Notes under the pieces: model-generated
The model's database searches: none
Told to the model about the DNA's origin: nothing
Seen by the model: only the letters and a program-made list of their open reading frames with translations
NCBI RefSeq assembly: GCF_004358185.1
Contig: NZ_SMUV01000057.1
Coordinates: 1-64,000, forward strand
Source of the DNA: Antarcticimicrobium luteum
GTDB taxonomy: Bacteria; Pseudomonadota; Alphaproteobacteria; Rhodobacterales; Rhodobacteraceae
Direction of reading: 5' to 3'
Length of the DNA stretch: 64,000 nucleotides
In this document: positions 24,284 to 35,797 of the stretch, in pieces
Numbering within the stretch: the stretch's first letter is position 1
Layout of the letters: each line of letters starts with the position of its first letter
Made by a program: the position numbers and the translations under genes

Positions 24284-27016
24284 TTACTTCCCGCCAATGG
24301 ACCACCAGCCGCGCCGTTTCGGCTTGGACTCCTGCTCCGCCACCGCCGGCTCGGCCTCTGCGGCGGCCGGTTCCGGCACGCGCTCGGGCTGGGGTTCGGC
24401 CTGGGGCTCGGGCTGGGGTTCGGGCGCAGGCTCCTGCGCAACCTCCACCTCGGCGACGGGTTCGGGCTCCGTTGCGGGCACCACCGGCGCCGGCTCGGCC
24501 TCTGCCGCGACCTCGGGCTCTTCTGCCACGGGCTCTTCTGCCACAGGGGCCTCGACAGGTTCGGCCACCGGTTGCGCCGCAGCCTCTGCCACCGCGGGCT
24601 CCGCGACCGGGGCCGGTTCGGCCTCGGCGACGGGTGCCGCCTCGGCCTCTGCCGTCGCGGTTTCGGTCACCGGCTCGGTCTTCTTCGTGCGCGAGCGGGA
24701 GCGGGTGCGCCTGGGTTTCGGCTTGGCCTTGGGCTCGGCCGCCTCCCCGTCCGCGCCCTCTTCGGCGGGTTTGGCCCCGTCGGTTCCGGCCTCGGTGACC
24801 TCTTGCGGCGCCGCAACCGGCTCGCCCGATGTCCCGGTGTCGTCCTGATCCTCGGCCTCGCCGCTCTCGTCAGTGCCGTTCGGGCCGCCGTTTTTCGACT
24901 TCCGCCGCCGCCGCCGCCGCTTGCGCTTGGGCTTGGGCCCTTCGTCGCCGGTGTCGGCCTCGACAACCGCAACCTCCTCGGCCTCGACCTCGACCTCTTC
25001 GATCTCGACCGGCTCCATCAGCGATGCATCGACCGAAACCACCATCGCGGTCGCCTCGGGCACAACCCGGGTCGCCGTCTTGAACTTCTCCAGCGTGAAA
25101 TCGGGGCTGATCAGATGCACGTCGCCCTCGACCCGGACCGACAAACCATAGCGGGTCTCGATCTGGGCGATATGCTCGCGCTTCTGGTTCATCAGGTAGT
25201 TGGCGATACCCACCGGGCACCTGACCAGCACCTCGCGCGAGCGGCGGCGCACGCCCTCTTCCTCGATCTGGCGCAGGATGTTCAGCGCCATGTTGTCGTC
25301 CGACCGGATCAGCCCGGTGCCATGACAGGCCGGGCATGGCTGGGTCGTCGCCTCGATCATGCCGGGGCGCAGGCGCTGACGGCTCATTTCCATCAGGCCA
25401 AAGCCCGAGATGCGACCGACCTGGATGCGGGCGCGGTCGGTCTTCAGCCGGTCCTTCATCCGTTTCTCGACGGCGGCATTGTTCTTGCGCTCGTCCATGT
25501 CGATGAAGTCGATGACGATCAGACCGGCCAGATCGCGCAGCCGCAACTGGCGCGCCACCTCGTCGGCAGCCTCAAGGTTGGTCTTGAGCGCGGTCTCCTC
25601 GATCGAGCCCTCCTTGGTGGCCCGGCCGGAGTTGACGTCAATCGCCACCAGCGCCTCGGTCACGCCGATGACGATATAGCCACCCGACCTGAGCTGGACC
25701 GTCGGGTTGAACATCGCGCCCAGATAACTTTCGACCTGATAACGCGCGAACAGCGGCATCGGATCGACATAGTGTTTCACGTTCTTGGCGTGGGACGGCA
25801 TGATCATCTTCATGAAGTCCTTGGCGATGCGATAGCCCGCCTCGCCCTCCACGAATACCTCGTCGATCTCGCGGTTGTAGAGGTCGCGGATCGAGCGTTT
25901 GATCAGATCGCCCTCTTCATAGATCTTGACCGGCGCCATGGATTTCAGCGTCAGTTCGCGGATCTGTTCCCAGAGCCGCTGCAGATACTCATAGTCGCGC
26001 TTGATCTCGGCCTTGGTGCGTTTGGCGCCGGCGGTGCGGATGATCAGACCCGCGCCCTTGGGCACGTCGATCTCGGCCGCGATTTCCTTGAGCTTCTTGC
26101 GGTCGACGGCGTTGGTGATCTTGCGCGAGATGCCGCCGCCACGGGCGGTATTGGGCATCAGCACGCAATAGCGGCCGGCGAGCGACAGATAGGTCGTCAG
26201 CGCGGCGCCCTTGTTGCCGCGTTCTTCCTTGACCACCTGCACCAGCATGATCTGGCGCACCTTGATCACTTCTTGGATCTTGTAGCGGCGCGGGCGCGGC
26301 TTGCGCGGCGGGCGGATATCCTCGTGGTCGTCGTCATCGGCGACGGATTCGATGGAGTCATCCTTGGCCGCCGCGTCGCTGCGTCCGGTCTCCTCATCGG
26401 CCTCGTCGTCACCGTTTCCGGTCTGATCCTCGTCCGCGGCCTCATCGGCCGCGTCCGCGTCGGCGTCCATGGGTTCCTCGACCGGGGTTTCGGCCACCCG
26501 CTCCATCGGCGAGCTGCCTTCGGCCACCGCCTCGGCATCGGCCTCGCCCGGTTCGGACAGGTCGATGGTCTCCATGCCGCTGATTTCGGTTTCGACCTCC
26601 TGGGTCTCCACCGCGTCATCGGATTTCAGATCCTCGGCTCTGGTCCTGGATTTCGGGCGCGAGCGTGACGACCGGCGGGAAGAGGGTTTTCTTTCCTCTT
26701 CCTCATCCTTGGCGCGCATCGCGTCGGCATAGGCCTGTTCCTCGGCCATCAGCGCTTCGCGGTCGGCCACCGGGATCTGATAATAATCCGGGTGGATTTC
26801 CGAGAATGCCAGGAAACCGTGACGGTTTCCGCCGTAGTCGACAAATGCCGCCTGAAGCGAGGGTTCGACCCGTGTTACTTTTGCCAGATAGATATTGCCA
26901 GCCAGCTGGCGTTTGTTCTCGGATTCAAAATCAAATTCCTCGACCTTGTTTCCGTCAACCACCACGACGCGGGTCTCTTCCGCGTGAGTGGCGTCGATAA
27001 GCATCTTCTTTGCCAT
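24284..27016 (-). CDS. rne: Ribonuclease E/G family protein
   Basis: Endoribonuclease E, core of the degradosome; 910 aa. The catalytic half has an S1 domain near the N-terminus (LAGNIYLAKVTRVEPSLQAAFVDYG), which holds an acidic insertion of about 170 residues. Further on are the DNase-I-like region with VAIDVNSGRATKEGSIEETALKTN and IVIDFIDMDERKNN (Mg-binding Asp residues), and the zinc-link CPACHGTG (CxxC). The last ~200 residues are low-complexity: basic RRRRRK runs, then Ala/Glu/Pro/Val repeats (VAEPVEAPVAEE-like), ending RRGWWSIGGK, a typical scaffold/RNA-binding tail. Start ATG 27016 follows AAGGA; a long leader precedes it. Confidence 0.95.
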   Translation of the reverse strand: MAKKMLIDATHAEETRVVVVDGNKVEEFDFESENKRQLAGNIYLAKVTRVEPSLQAAFVDYGGNRHGFLAFSEIHPDYYQIPVADREALMAEEQAYADAMRAKDEEEERKPSSRRSSRSRPKSRTRAEDLKSDDAVETQEVETEISGMETIDLSEPGEADAEAVAEGSSPMERVAETPVEEPMDADADAADEAADEDQTGNGDDEADEETGRSDAAAKDDSIESVADDDDHEDIRPPRKPRPRRYKIQEVIKVRQIMLVQVVKEERGNKGAALTTYLSLAGRYCVLMPNTARGGGISRKITNAVDRKKLKEIAAEIDVPKGAGLIIRTAGAKRTKAEIKRDYEYLQRLWEQIRELTLKSMAPVKIYEEGDLIKRSIRDLYNREIDEVFVEGEAGYRIAKDFMKMIMPSHAKNVKHYVDPMPLFARYQVESYLGAMFNPTVQLRSGGYIVIGVTEALVAIDVNSGRATKEGSIEETALKTNLEAADEVARQLRLRDLAGLIVIDFIDMDERKNNAAVEKRMKDRLKTDRARIQVGRISGFGLMEMSRQRLRPGMIEATTQPCPACHGTGLIRSDDNMALNILRQIEEEGVRRRSREVLVRCPVGIANYLMNQKREHIAQIETRYGLSVRVEGDVHLISPDFTLEKFKTATRVVPEATAMVVSVDASLMEPVEIEEVEVEAEEVAVVEADTGDEGPKPKRKRRRRRRKSKNGGPNGTDESGEAEDQDDTGTSGEPVAAPQEVTEAGTDGAKPAEEGADGEAAEPKAKPKPRRTRSRSRTKKTEPVTETATAEAEAAPVAEAEPAPVAEPAVAEAAAQPVAEPVEAPVAEEPVAEEPEVAAEAEPAPVVPATEPEPVAEVEVAQEPAPEPQPEPQAEPQPERVPEPAAAEAEPAVAEQESKPKRRGWWSIGGK

Positions 27017-27581
27017 ATGTCCTTGTTGCACAACCGCAAACGCGCCCGCCCAGGCGGACGCGCGCGTTTGGGGTGGTGTCTTGTCAGGGCGATTGGTGAC
27101 GCGGCGCGGCACGGTCCGTCGGACGGACCTGAAACCTGAATGTTCAATGCTCGCGCGCGCTTCATCGCGGTTCTTCTCCGACAGGTCGGGACACTCCCGT
27201 TGCCTGCCCGTTATTTTACCCCGTCTGCTTCCAGGCAGGGTCAACTCATTGCCCGAACCGGGCACTATCGGTCTGTCCAGACTTTCGGATCAATGCCGGT
27301 CAAGGCTGAAACAGCGAATCTCTCTCCGGGCGACTGACGCCAAAGCGCATCGACCCGTTCACACACCATAAGGGAGCCGGATGGGAAAATACAATGGGCT
27401 TGTTGCACCGCCGCCACGGAATTCGCCATGACGATCCATGCGATTGCATCAGGCGGCCATTTTCGCGCCGCCGCTGCCGGGCGCCCCGGCGTCGGCGGCG
27501 AAATTGTCACAGCCCCCATTCTGCGCTAATATGTCGACCGAATTCCCCCATTACCGCACCGCCCGGCAGGGAGACACTGTC
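27017..27581. other. 565-bp gene-free interval (rne leader and divergent promoter region)
   Basis: No convincing coding frame. The part nearest rne should carry a long 5' leader, as is usual for autoregulated rne genes, and the other side must hold the promoter of the divergent RTX gene (ribosome site GGGAGA before 27582). No clear promoter with good spacing was found by eye. Confidence 0.5.
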
Positions 27582-29294
27582 ATGGCTCTGATCAAGGACA
27601 GTTATGAGGTCGGCGACGACTTCGCCGATGAGACGCTGGTTTTCGATGCGGAAGACGATTTTGTCGCCTCCGGCCCCTACGACCTTTATGGCCTGATCAG
27701 AACCGGTGGCGGCGACGATGTGGTCATCGGGTCGGCGGACTACAAGCAGACCATCCTCGGCGGGCGCGGCAACGACACCCTGTCCGCGCGCGGAAAGGGC
27801 AGCGTTCTCAACGGCGGCAGCGACCACGACGTTCTGAGCGTCCCCGACATCTCAGACGGCAGCCGGGTGTTCGGCGGCACCGGCCGCGACACCATCAATT
27901 TGCACCTGAGGCTCGAACAGCCGACGGGACAGGTCCGTCTGGACGGCAATCAGGGCCGCGACACGCTGTTTCTGATCGATTATTCCAACCTTGGGGCGCG
28001 GGTGGATCTGAACGCCGGGACCGTGAAACGGTCATCTGACGGGAAATACGTCACCGTCGCGACGGTGCAGAACATCGAAAAGGTCACCGGGACCAGTTCC
28101 ACCGTCGGCGGCGATCATCTGCTGGGCTCGGACCGGGATGAGTATCTGGACGGTCGCCAGGGCGACGACGTCATCCAGGGCAAGGGCGGCGACGACATCC
28201 TGATCGGCGGCAGCGGAATCGACAGGCTGTCCGGCGGCTCCGGCAACGATCTGATCTTCGACGGTGATCCGCCGGGCCTGCCCGATACCAGCATCGAACC
28301 TCCCCTGGTCCAGGAAGTGCTGCGCGGCGGGGCGCACGACGATGTTCTTGTCGCCATGTACGGCGACAACAAGCTGCTCGGCGGCACCGGAAAGGACGTG
28401 CTGATCGCGCGCGGCATCCACGACACCCTGCTTGGGGGAACCGGCAACGATACCGTCAAGTTCGGCGGCGTTTTCGAAACTGACCCGTTGCGGTACAAAA
28501 ATGCGCTGGACCCGTTCTTTACCGGCGAGTTTGAAATCAACCGCTCGATCCAGCGGATGAACGGCGTCAAGGCCGACGGTGGGCCGGGCCGGGACATGAT
28601 CGACTTTTCCGACATCATCGCCACCGGGACACTCGCCACCCCCAAAGCCCATGGGATCGTACTCGACCTTGCCACCGGCGCCGGCGATGTCCGCGAGAGC
28701 GTGAACCTCGAGTTCACCGCGAAGAACTTCGAAGACGCAAGAGGTTCATTTCTGGGCGACTGGCTGACCGGATCGGACAGGAAAAATGCCATTTACGGGA
28801 TGGAAGGTCCGGACAGGATCAAGGGCCTCGGCCAGAACGACGAACTCTACGGCGGGCGGGGAAACGACCGCCTGTCCGGCGGCCTCGGCGACGACACCCT
28901 CATCGGCGGCGCCGGCAAGGACACCCTGCGCGGAGGCCCGGGTTTCGATGAACTCATCGGCGACCATTTGCCGGATTTTCTCGCCTCGCGATCCGGCGTC
29001 GATACCTTCATGATGGAACCGGGGGGCGGTCTGGACTGGATCGTCGATTTCACCATGACCGGCCCCACCCGCGACACGCTTGACCTCAGCCGCTGGCACC
29101 TGGAGGGCCCCGCCGCGCTCGACTTCATCGACGTTGCAGAGGGATCGACCGATCCGGTCCGAGGCGGAACAAGCCATGTCGACGGGGTCTGGATCCTGCC
29201 CAAGACCGGGTTTGCCCCCTCCGACGCGACTTTGGGCGTGTTTCTGGCAATTGTCAGCGCTCCCGAAGTCAACCTGGACACGCTGATCTTCTGA
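27582..29294 (+). CDS. RTX (hemolysin-type calcium-binding repeat) protein
   Basis: Acidic protein of 570 aa with many glycine/aspartate nonapeptides. GGRGNDTLS, GGTGRDTIN, GGSGIDRLSGGSGNDLIF, GGTGKDVLI and GGTGNDTVK lie in the first half; GGRGNDRLSGGLGDDTLIGGAGK, GGPGFDELIGD in the second. No enzymatic domain recognised and no N-terminal signal peptide, as expected for type I secretion substrates with a C-terminal signal; the C-terminus (FLAIVSAPEVNLDTLIF) is hydrophobic/acidic in keeping with that. ATG 27582 has GGGAGA 7-8 bp upstream. No secretion ABC genes are nearby. Confidence 0.88.
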   Translation: MALIKDSYEVGDDFADETLVFDAEDDFVASGPYDLYGLIRTGGGDDVVIGSADYKQTILGGRGNDTLSARGKGSVLNGGSDHDVLSVPDISDGSRVFGGTGRDTINLHLRLEQPTGQVRLDGNQGRDTLFLIDYSNLGARVDLNAGTVKRSSDGKYVTVATVQNIEKVTGTSSTVGGDHLLGSDRDEYLDGRQGDDVIQGKGGDDILIGGSGIDRLSGGSGNDLIFDGDPPGLPDTSIEPPLVQEVLRGGAHDDVLVAMYGDNKLLGGTGKDVLIARGIHDTLLGGTGNDTVKFGGVFETDPLRYKNALDPFFTGEFEINRSIQRMNGVKADGGPGRDMIDFSDIIATGTLATPKAHGIVLDLATGAGDVRESVNLEFTAKNFEDARGSFLGDWLTGSDRKNAIYGMEGPDRIKGLGQNDELYGGRGNDRLSGGLGDDTLIGGAGKDTLRGGPGFDELIGDHLPDFLASRSGVDTFMMEPGGGLDWIVDFTMTGPTRDTLDLSRWHLEGPAALDFIDVAEGSTDPVRGGTSHVDGVWILPKTGFAPSDATLGVFLAIVSAPEVNLDTLIF

Positions 29295-29309
29295 TCCCGC
29301 GCCCGGCCC

Positions 29310-30644
<1,335 letters not shown>

Positions 30645-30667
30645 ATGCCCAAGTCCTTTCGTTCCTG

Positions 30668-32431
30668 TTATTCCGCTGCCTCGATCCCCTCGTCGAGGAT
30701 CGGCAGCTGCATCTCGAAGACCGCGCCGCCGCGCTGGCCGTTCCGCGCGGTCAGGCGGCCGCCAAGGTCGCTGACAATGCCCGAGGAAATCGCCAGGCCC
30801 AGCCCCACGCCGTCGCCCGGCTGTTTGGTGGTATAGAACGGCTCGAACAGCGAATCGAAGTCCTCGATCCCCTCACCGTTGTCCCGCACCGTCAGCGTCG
30901 CGGTTTCGCCGGCGGCCAGAATGATGTCGATCTCCGGATCCTTCACCGATTTGGTGGCATCCAGCGCGTTGCGCAAGAGGTTGATCATCACCTGCTCGAT
31001 CCGCATCCGGTCGCCCATGACGCGCACCGGCGTTTCCGGCAGGATCTTGGTGATCTTGACGTGGCGCTGGCGCAGCTGTGGCTCCATCATCGCCAGCGAG
31101 GAGGCCAGCGCATCGCCGAGGTTGACCGGCGAGAACATCTCGCTGCCCTTGCGGGCATAGGATTTGAGTTGCCGGGTAATCGCCCCCATCCGCTCCAGCA
31201 GATCGTCGATACGCCCGAAACTCGCAAGCGCCTCCTCCGGCCGGTTCCGGCGCAGCAGCAGGCGCGCACCGGCCAGATAGGTCTTCATCGCCGCCAGCGG
31301 CTGGTTCAGCTCATGGCTGACCGCCGCGGACATCTCCCCCAGCGCCGCCAGTTTCGAGCTTTGCGCCAGGGTCTGCTCGGCGACGGCAAGGTTCTCCTGC
31401 ACCCGTTCGCGCTCGGCGATTTCCCGCTGAAGCCGCAGGTTCAACGCCCGAAGCTCTGCCGATTCCCGTTGGAACAGCGCCATGCGCACCGCCGTCTTGC
31501 GGCTGAGGAAATAGAACGCCAGCGCCAGCAGGATGGCAAACCCCATGATCTCCAGCGCCAGCACCGCGTTCACCTTTTCCCGGATCGAGGCATAGGTGGT
31601 GAAGGACGCCATACGCCAGCCGCGAAACGGAATGCGGGTCTGCATCCGCATCACCGCCTCGCCGCCCAGATAGGCATCCGCCGGCACCGCGGTCCAGTCG
31701 GCGGTCAGCCGGATCGCCCGCTGGATCGCGCCCTGCGGATCCTGTTTCTCCAGCGCCTCCGCCTCGCTCAGCCCGCGCCAGCGCGGCTCGGTCGACAGGA
31801 TGATGGTGCCGGTACTGTCGGTCACCAGCACCGCGTCGGAAATGCCCGCCCAGGCACGTTCGAATTTTTGCAGATCGACCTCGACCACGATGACGCCCAG
31901 AATGCCCGAACCATCGGTGACCCGGCGCGAATAGGCAAAGCTGTAGCCGCCCGCCTCGCGCGGGATGACCGAGAACACGGTGGAATTGGCACGGATCGAA
32001 TCGACGAAATAGGCCTCGGCGCGGCGTTGCTGGCCCAGCCGGTTGCGGTCGGTCGCGGCCACCGTGCGCCCATCCTGATCCAGCAGGATCAGCGAGGCGG
32101 CGCCGATCTCTTCGACAAAGGAAATCAGCCGCTGGGTCGACAGGCTGAAATCATTGGACTGGAGCGCCGCGATCAGCGCCGGGTCACGCGCCAGCAATTG
32201 CGGCACGATGGCATTGCGCCGCAGCTCGCTCAGCAGATTGCCGCTGTACAGCGCCAGCCGCAGATCCGCGCGATAGCGGGTGCTTTCGGTGAAACGGTCG
32301 GTCAGCAGCCGGTTGGTCACCCATACCGTCGCCACCGCCGCCGCCAGCAGCAACAGCAGCGCAACCCGGACCCGCCAGCTTATGGCAGAGGACCGGGCCC
32401 ATCGGACAGCCGTTGTCTGTGGCACACTCAT
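30668..32431 (-). CDS. dctB: C4-dicarboxylate sensor histidine kinase DctB
   Basis: Inner-membrane kinase of 587 aa. TM1 (VRVALLLLLAAAVATVWVTN), then a ~250-residue periplasmic double-PAS/Cache sensor region (SLILLDQDGRTVAATDRNRLG, FSVIPREAGGYSFAYSRRV), TM2 (ALEIMGFAILLALAFYFL), a coiled coil, the H-box LAALGEMSAAVSHELNQPLAAMKTY with phospho-His, N-box QVMINLLRNALDA, and G-boxes VRDNGEGI and GVGLGLAIS. Partner of the downstream response regulator. It starts 37 bp after purQ; whether purQ and dctBD share a transcript is unclear. ATG 32431 is chosen as the last Met before the membrane segment. Confidence 0.92.
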   Translation of the reverse strand: MSVPQTTAVRWARSSAISWRVRVALLLLLAAAVATVWVTNRLLTDRFTESTRYRADLRLALYSGNLLSELRRNAIVPQLLARDPALIAALQSNDFSLSTQRLISFVEEIGAASLILLDQDGRTVAATDRNRLGQQRRAEAYFVDSIRANSTVFSVIPREAGGYSFAYSRRVTDGSGILGVIVVEVDLQKFERAWAGISDAVLVTDSTGTIILSTEPRWRGLSEAEALEKQDPQGAIQRAIRLTADWTAVPADAYLGGEAVMRMQTRIPFRGWRMASFTTYASIREKVNAVLALEIMGFAILLALAFYFLSRKTAVRMALFQRESAELRALNLRLQREIAERERVQENLAVAEQTLAQSSKLAALGEMSAAVSHELNQPLAAMKTYLAGARLLLRRNRPEEALASFGRIDDLLERMGAITRQLKSYARKGSEMFSPVNLGDALASSLAMMEPQLRQRHVKITKILPETPVRVMGDRMRIEQVMINLLRNALDATKSVKDPEIDIILAAGETATLTVRDNGEGIEDFDSLFEPFYTTKQPGDGVGLGLAISSGIVSDLGGRLTARNGQRGGAVFEMQLPILDEGIEAAE

Positions 32432-32468
32432 GCCCGACAGGCTACGCTGCAGCCCGCGCAGGCTCAAG

Positions 32469-33137
32469 TCACGCAGGGGCGAGCAACCCGCCCAATGCGC
32501 GGAAGAACGCCGCCCCGTCGGTGCCGCCATGGCCGGGATCCGCCGCCCGCTCCGGGTGCGGCATCATTCCCAGAACCCGGCGGTTGTCCGACAGGATGCC
32601 GGCGATGTCGCCGACCGATCCGTTGGGGTTGTCGGTATAGGTAAAGGCAATCCGGTCATCGCCGCGCAGGGTTTCAAGCGTCGCCTCGTCGGCGAAATAA
32701 TTGCCGTCGTGGTGAGCGATCGGAATGGCGATCTCCTGCCCCTTGGCATATCCGCCGGTAAAGGCGCTGTCGGTGGTCTCGACCCGCAGCCCGACCGTCT
32801 TGCAGATGTATTTCAGCCCGGCGTTGCGCAGTAGCGCACCGGGCAGGATACCGGTTTCGGTCAACACCTGAAAGCCGTTGCAGACCCCCAGCGCGTAGCC
32901 GCCGCGCCCGGTATGGGCCAGCACAGCCTGGCAGATCGGCGATTGCGCCGCGATGGCGCCGCAGCGCAGGTAATCGCCATAGGAAAACCCGCCCGGAACG
33001 CCGACGATGTCGACCCCGTCGGGCAGCGCGGTCTCCTTGTGCCAGACCATATCCACCGCGAACCCTTCGCGCTGAAAGGCAACGGCGAGATCACGGTCGC
33101 AATTGGACCCGGGGAAAACGACAACGGCTGCGCGCAT
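32469..33137 (-). CDS. purQ: Phosphoribosylformylglycinamidine synthase, glutaminase subunit
   Basis: Class I glutamine amidotransferase that supplies ammonia to PurL in step 4 of purine synthesis; 222 aa. N-terminus [16 protein letters not shown], oxyanion [16 protein letters not shown], nucleophile Cys in [13 protein letters not shown], catalytic His/Glu in [14 protein letters not shown] precedes ATG 33137. Works with PurS (34240-34470) and the small PurL (51717-53876). An alcohol dehydrogenase gene separates purS from purQ. Confidence 0.96.
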   Translation of the reverse strand: MRAAVVVFPGSNCDRDLAVAFQREGFAVDMVWHKETALPDGVDIVGVPGGFSYGDYLRCGAIAAQSPICQAVLAHTGRGGYALGVCNGFQVLTETGILPGALLRNAGLKYICKTVGLRVETTDSAFTGGYAKGQEIAIPIAHHDGNYFADEATLETLRGDDRIAFTYTDNPNGSVGDIAGILSDNRRVLGMMPHPERAADPGHGGTDGAAFFRALGGLLAPA

Positions 33138-33150
33138 GGAACGGGCTCCT

Positions 33151-34194
33151 TCAGCTCGTGAAATCGGTGATGACGGCCACACCGGGCGGGGCCGGATGGT
33201 CAAAGGCGGCCAGCTCGTCGCTGGCCATCGACAGGGAAATGGTCCTGGTGATCAGCGGGCGCAAGTCCACCGACTGCGCCGACAGCAGATCAAGCAACGC
33301 CGGATAGCGCCAGGCGGGCATGCCGCGGGTGCCGTAGACGGCCAGTTGCCCCGAATAGATCCGGTCCATCGGCAGACTCATGCTTGCGTGGTCGCCGGCG
33401 GGCATACCCACCTGCACCATTCGCCCCAGCTTGCGCAGAGACGTCAGTGCGGTGACGGTTGTAGCCTCGATCCCCAGCGCCTCGACCGCCACATCGGCGC
33501 CGCCGCCGGTGATCTCGCGCACCGCCTCTGCCGCGTCTGTTTCCGCCGCATTGACGACCGCATGGGCGCCCAGTTTTCGGGCATATTCCAGCTTTTCCGG
33601 CACCACGTCGACCACGACCACCCGCGCGCCGAGCGCGCGCCCCAGAATCAGCGCGGAAAGGCCGATGCCGCCGCCACCGATCACCGCCAACCATTCGCCG
33701 CCCCGCAACTGCGCGCGGCCGGTCAGCGCGTGCCAGGCGGTGGTCACCCGGCACCCCAGCGCGGCAGCGATTTCAGGCGCCATCTGTGCGGGCAGCGCCG
33801 TCAGGTTTGCGTCGGCATGATCGACCCGCACGTATTCGGCAAAGGCGCCGGGACCTGTAAAGCCCGGGATCACCTGCGTCGCGCAGATCGTCTGATTGCC
33901 GGCGGTGCAATCGGGGCACTGGCCGCAGGCGAGAATAAAGGGCGCGATCACCCGGTCTCCGATCCGCCAGCGGGCCACCCGGGCGCCGACGGCCACCACT
34001 TCGCCGCAATATTCATGCCCCGGAACATGCGGCAGGCTCACATCGGGATCGGCCCCGGTCCAGGCGTGCCAGTCCGAGCGGCAGACACCGCAGGCCATCA
34101 CCCGCAGCACAACGCCATCGGGCGCCGGCTCCGGGTCGGGCAATGTGGCGATCTCCAGCGGCGCGCGCCATGCGGTGAGCTGCGCGGCCCTCAT
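33151..34194 (-). CDS. Zinc-dependent alcohol dehydrogenase family protein
   Basis: Medium-chain dehydrogenase of 347 aa. Catalytic zinc ligands: Cys in [13 protein letters not shown] and GHE in [15 protein letters not shown]. The structural zinc-lobe shows [15 protein letters not shown]. Cofactor motif [26 protein letters not shown], whose Asp after the second strand suggests NAD. Substrate unknown. Located between purS and purQ on the same strand, 13 bp before purQ, so it is an insertion into an otherwise standard purine operon. Confidence 0.88.
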   Translation of the reverse strand: MRAAQLTAWRAPLEIATLPDPEPAPDGVVLRVMACGVCRSDWHAWTGADPDVSLPHVPGHEYCGEVVAVGARVARWRIGDRVIAPFILACGQCPDCTAGNQTICATQVIPGFTGPGAFAEYVRVDHADANLTALPAQMAPEIAAALGCRVTTAWHALTGRAQLRGGEWLAVIGGGGIGLSALILGRALGARVVVVDVVPEKLEYARKLGAHAVVNAAETDAAEAVREITGGGADVAVEALGIEATTVTALTSLRKLGRMVQVGMPAGDHASMSLPMDRIYSGQLAVYGTRGMPAWRYPALLDLLSAQSVDLRPLITRTISLSMASDELAAFDHPAPPGVAVITDFTS

Positions 34195-34239
34195 GCCCGC
34201 TGCCCCCGTCCGGGCGCGCTGTTGCCGGCCCGCGCCATC

Positions 34240-34470
34240 TCAGCCCAGCTCGATCTCGTAGCTTTCGATCACGGTGTTGGCGAGCAGCTTTTCGCACATC
34301 TCGACCACCTGCGCCTCGGTCGTGCCCTCGGCGAGGTCCAGGTCGATCACCTTTCCCTGCCGCACACCCTCGACGCCTTCGAAGCCCATCGCCCCGAGGG
34401 CATGGCGCACCGCCTCGCCCTGCGGGTCGAGAACCCCCTTCTTCAGCATCACATGCACCCGTGCCTTCAT
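34240..34470 (-). CDS. purS: Phosphoribosylformylglycinamidine synthase subunit PurS
   Basis: 76 aa small subunit of the three-part FGAM synthase: MKARVHVMLKKGVLDPQGEAVRHALGAMGFEGVEGVRQGK, ending LLANTVIESYEIELG, both typical of PurS. It bridges PurQ and small PurL. It follows purC by 92 bp and precedes the alcohol dehydrogenase gene by 45 bp. Confidence 0.95.
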   Translation of the reverse strand: MKARVHVMLKKGVLDPQGEAVRHALGAMGFEGVEGVRQGKVIDLDLAEGTTEAQVVEMCEKLLANTVIESYEIELG

Positions 34471-34562
34471 CTGTCCTGAACTCCGGTCGTTGCGCAGAAA
34501 CCCCTGCGGGCTTCTTCTCGTCTCACATGGTCATATCCCCCGCCCGGACCCGGGCGCGGGAG

Positions 34563-35321
34563 TCAGTTGATCAGCGTCGGCTTGGTCACCTGGGTATTCT
34601 TCGGCATCACGCCCAGACGGCGGGCGACCTCGGAATAGGCATCGGTCAGGCTGCCCAGATCGCGGCGGAACACGTCCTTGTCCAGCTTGCGCCCGGTCTC
34701 GATATCCCACAGCCGGCAGCTGTCCGGGCTGATTTCATCGGCCACGATCAGGCGCTGGAAATCGCCGTCATAGACGCGGCCGATCTCGATCTTGAAATCC
34801 GCCACGCGAATGCCGACCCCGTACATCACGCCGGAAAGGAAATCGTTGACCCGCAGCGCCAGGCTGAGCACATCGTCCATGTCCTGCTGGCTGGCCCAGC
34901 CAAAGGCGGCGATATGTTCGTCGGTGACCAGCGGATCGCCGAGCGCGTCGTCCTTGTAGCAATATTCCACGATCGGGCGCGGCAGTTGCGTGCCCTCCTC
35001 GATCCCCAGCCGCTTGGACAGCGAACCGGCGGCGAAATTCCGCACGATCACCTCCAGCGGGATGATCTCGCAGGAGCGTACCAGCTGTTCGCGCATATTC
35101 AGGCGTCGGATGAAGTGGGTGGGCACACCGACCTGATTCAGACCGGTCATGAAAAACTCGCTCAGGCGGTTGTTCAACACACCCTTGCCCTCGATCACGT
35201 CCTTCTTTTCGGCGTTGAAGGCAGTGGCGTCATCCTTGAAATACTGTACGATGGTGCCCGGCTCGGGGCCTTCGTAAAGGATTTTCGCCTTACCTTCATA
35301 AATCTTCTTGCGGCGCGCCAT
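34563..35321 (-). CDS. purC: SAICAR synthetase
   Basis: Phosphoribosylaminoimidazole-succinocarboxamide synthase, purine step 8; 252 aa. [40 protein letters not shown] at the N-terminus, [18 protein letters not shown], and the signature SPDSCRLWD near residue 200. ATG 35321 follows AAAGG; the upstream in-frame extension is rejected. First gene of the purC-purS-(adh)-purQ series; divergent from the ATPase zeta gene. Confidence 0.96.
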   Translation of the reverse strand: MARRKKIYEGKAKILYEGPEPGTIVQYFKDDATAFNAEKKDVIEGKGVLNNRLSEFFMTGLNQVGVPTHFIRRLNMREQLVRSCEIIPLEVIVRNFAAGSLSKRLGIEEGTQLPRPIVEYCYKDDALGDPLVTDEHIAAFGWASQQDMDDVLSLALRVNDFLSGVMYGVGIRVADFKIEIGRVYDGDFQRLIVADEISPDSCRLWDIETGRKLDKDVFRRDLGSLTDAYSEVARRLGVMPKNTQVTKPTLIN

Positions 35322-35476
35322 GCGAGACCTTTCGACAATCCGTCGGGGATGAGTCCCCGCGCTTTGTGCCCTCATAGTGCAAGGGCGGCAGTGTCGCAAG
35401 CGGACGCACCCTCTTGCGGTCGGCCCGATGCGACGGCATACCGGAGCAAACAGTCATTTTTCAGGGGACCGCACCC

Positions 35477-35797
35477 ATGACCACATTCGACGACCGCGAA
35501 AACGCCTTCGAGAGCAAGTTTGCTCATGACGAAGAGATGCAGTTCAAGGCCCAGGCGCGTTGCAACAAGCTGCTGGGTCTTTGGGCCGCCGCCCTGCTGG
35601 GCAAGTCCGGCACCGAGGCCGAGGACTATGCCAAATCGGTGGTGAAGGCCGATTTCGAAGAGGCCGGTCACGAGGATGTCGTGCGCAAGGTCGCGGGCGA
35701 TCTGGGCGACAAGTCGAGCGCAGACGAAGTGCGCGCCAAGATGGCCGAACTGCTGCCCCAGGCCAAGACCCAGATCATGAGCGAAACCAGCCGCTGA
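35477..35797 (+). CDS. DUF1476 protein, ATP synthase inhibitor subunit zeta
   Basis: 106-aa helical protein: MTTFDDRENAFESKFAHDEEMQFKAQARCNKLLGLWAA, then GKSGTEAEDYAKSVVKADFEEAGHEDV. This is the pattern of the zeta subunit first described in Paracoccus, whose N-terminus blocks F1-ATPase hydrolysis. AGGGGA 8 bp before ATG 35477. Monocistronic, divergent from purC. Confidence 0.92.
   Translation: MTTFDDRENAFESKFAHDEEMQFKAQARCNKLLGLWAAALLGKSGTEAEDYAKSVVKADFEEAGHEDVVRKVAGDLGDKSSADEVRAKMAELLPQAKTQIMSETSR

Noticed and set aside
24143-26668. Long plus-strand open frame rich in Gly, Leu and Arg
   Set aside because: Shadow of rne. Low-complexity translation arises from the Ala/Glu/Pro repeats on the other strand.
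27438-27581. Longer N-terminus of the RTX protein
   Set aside because: The added residues look like translated leader, and the ATG at 27582 has a well-placed ribosome site.
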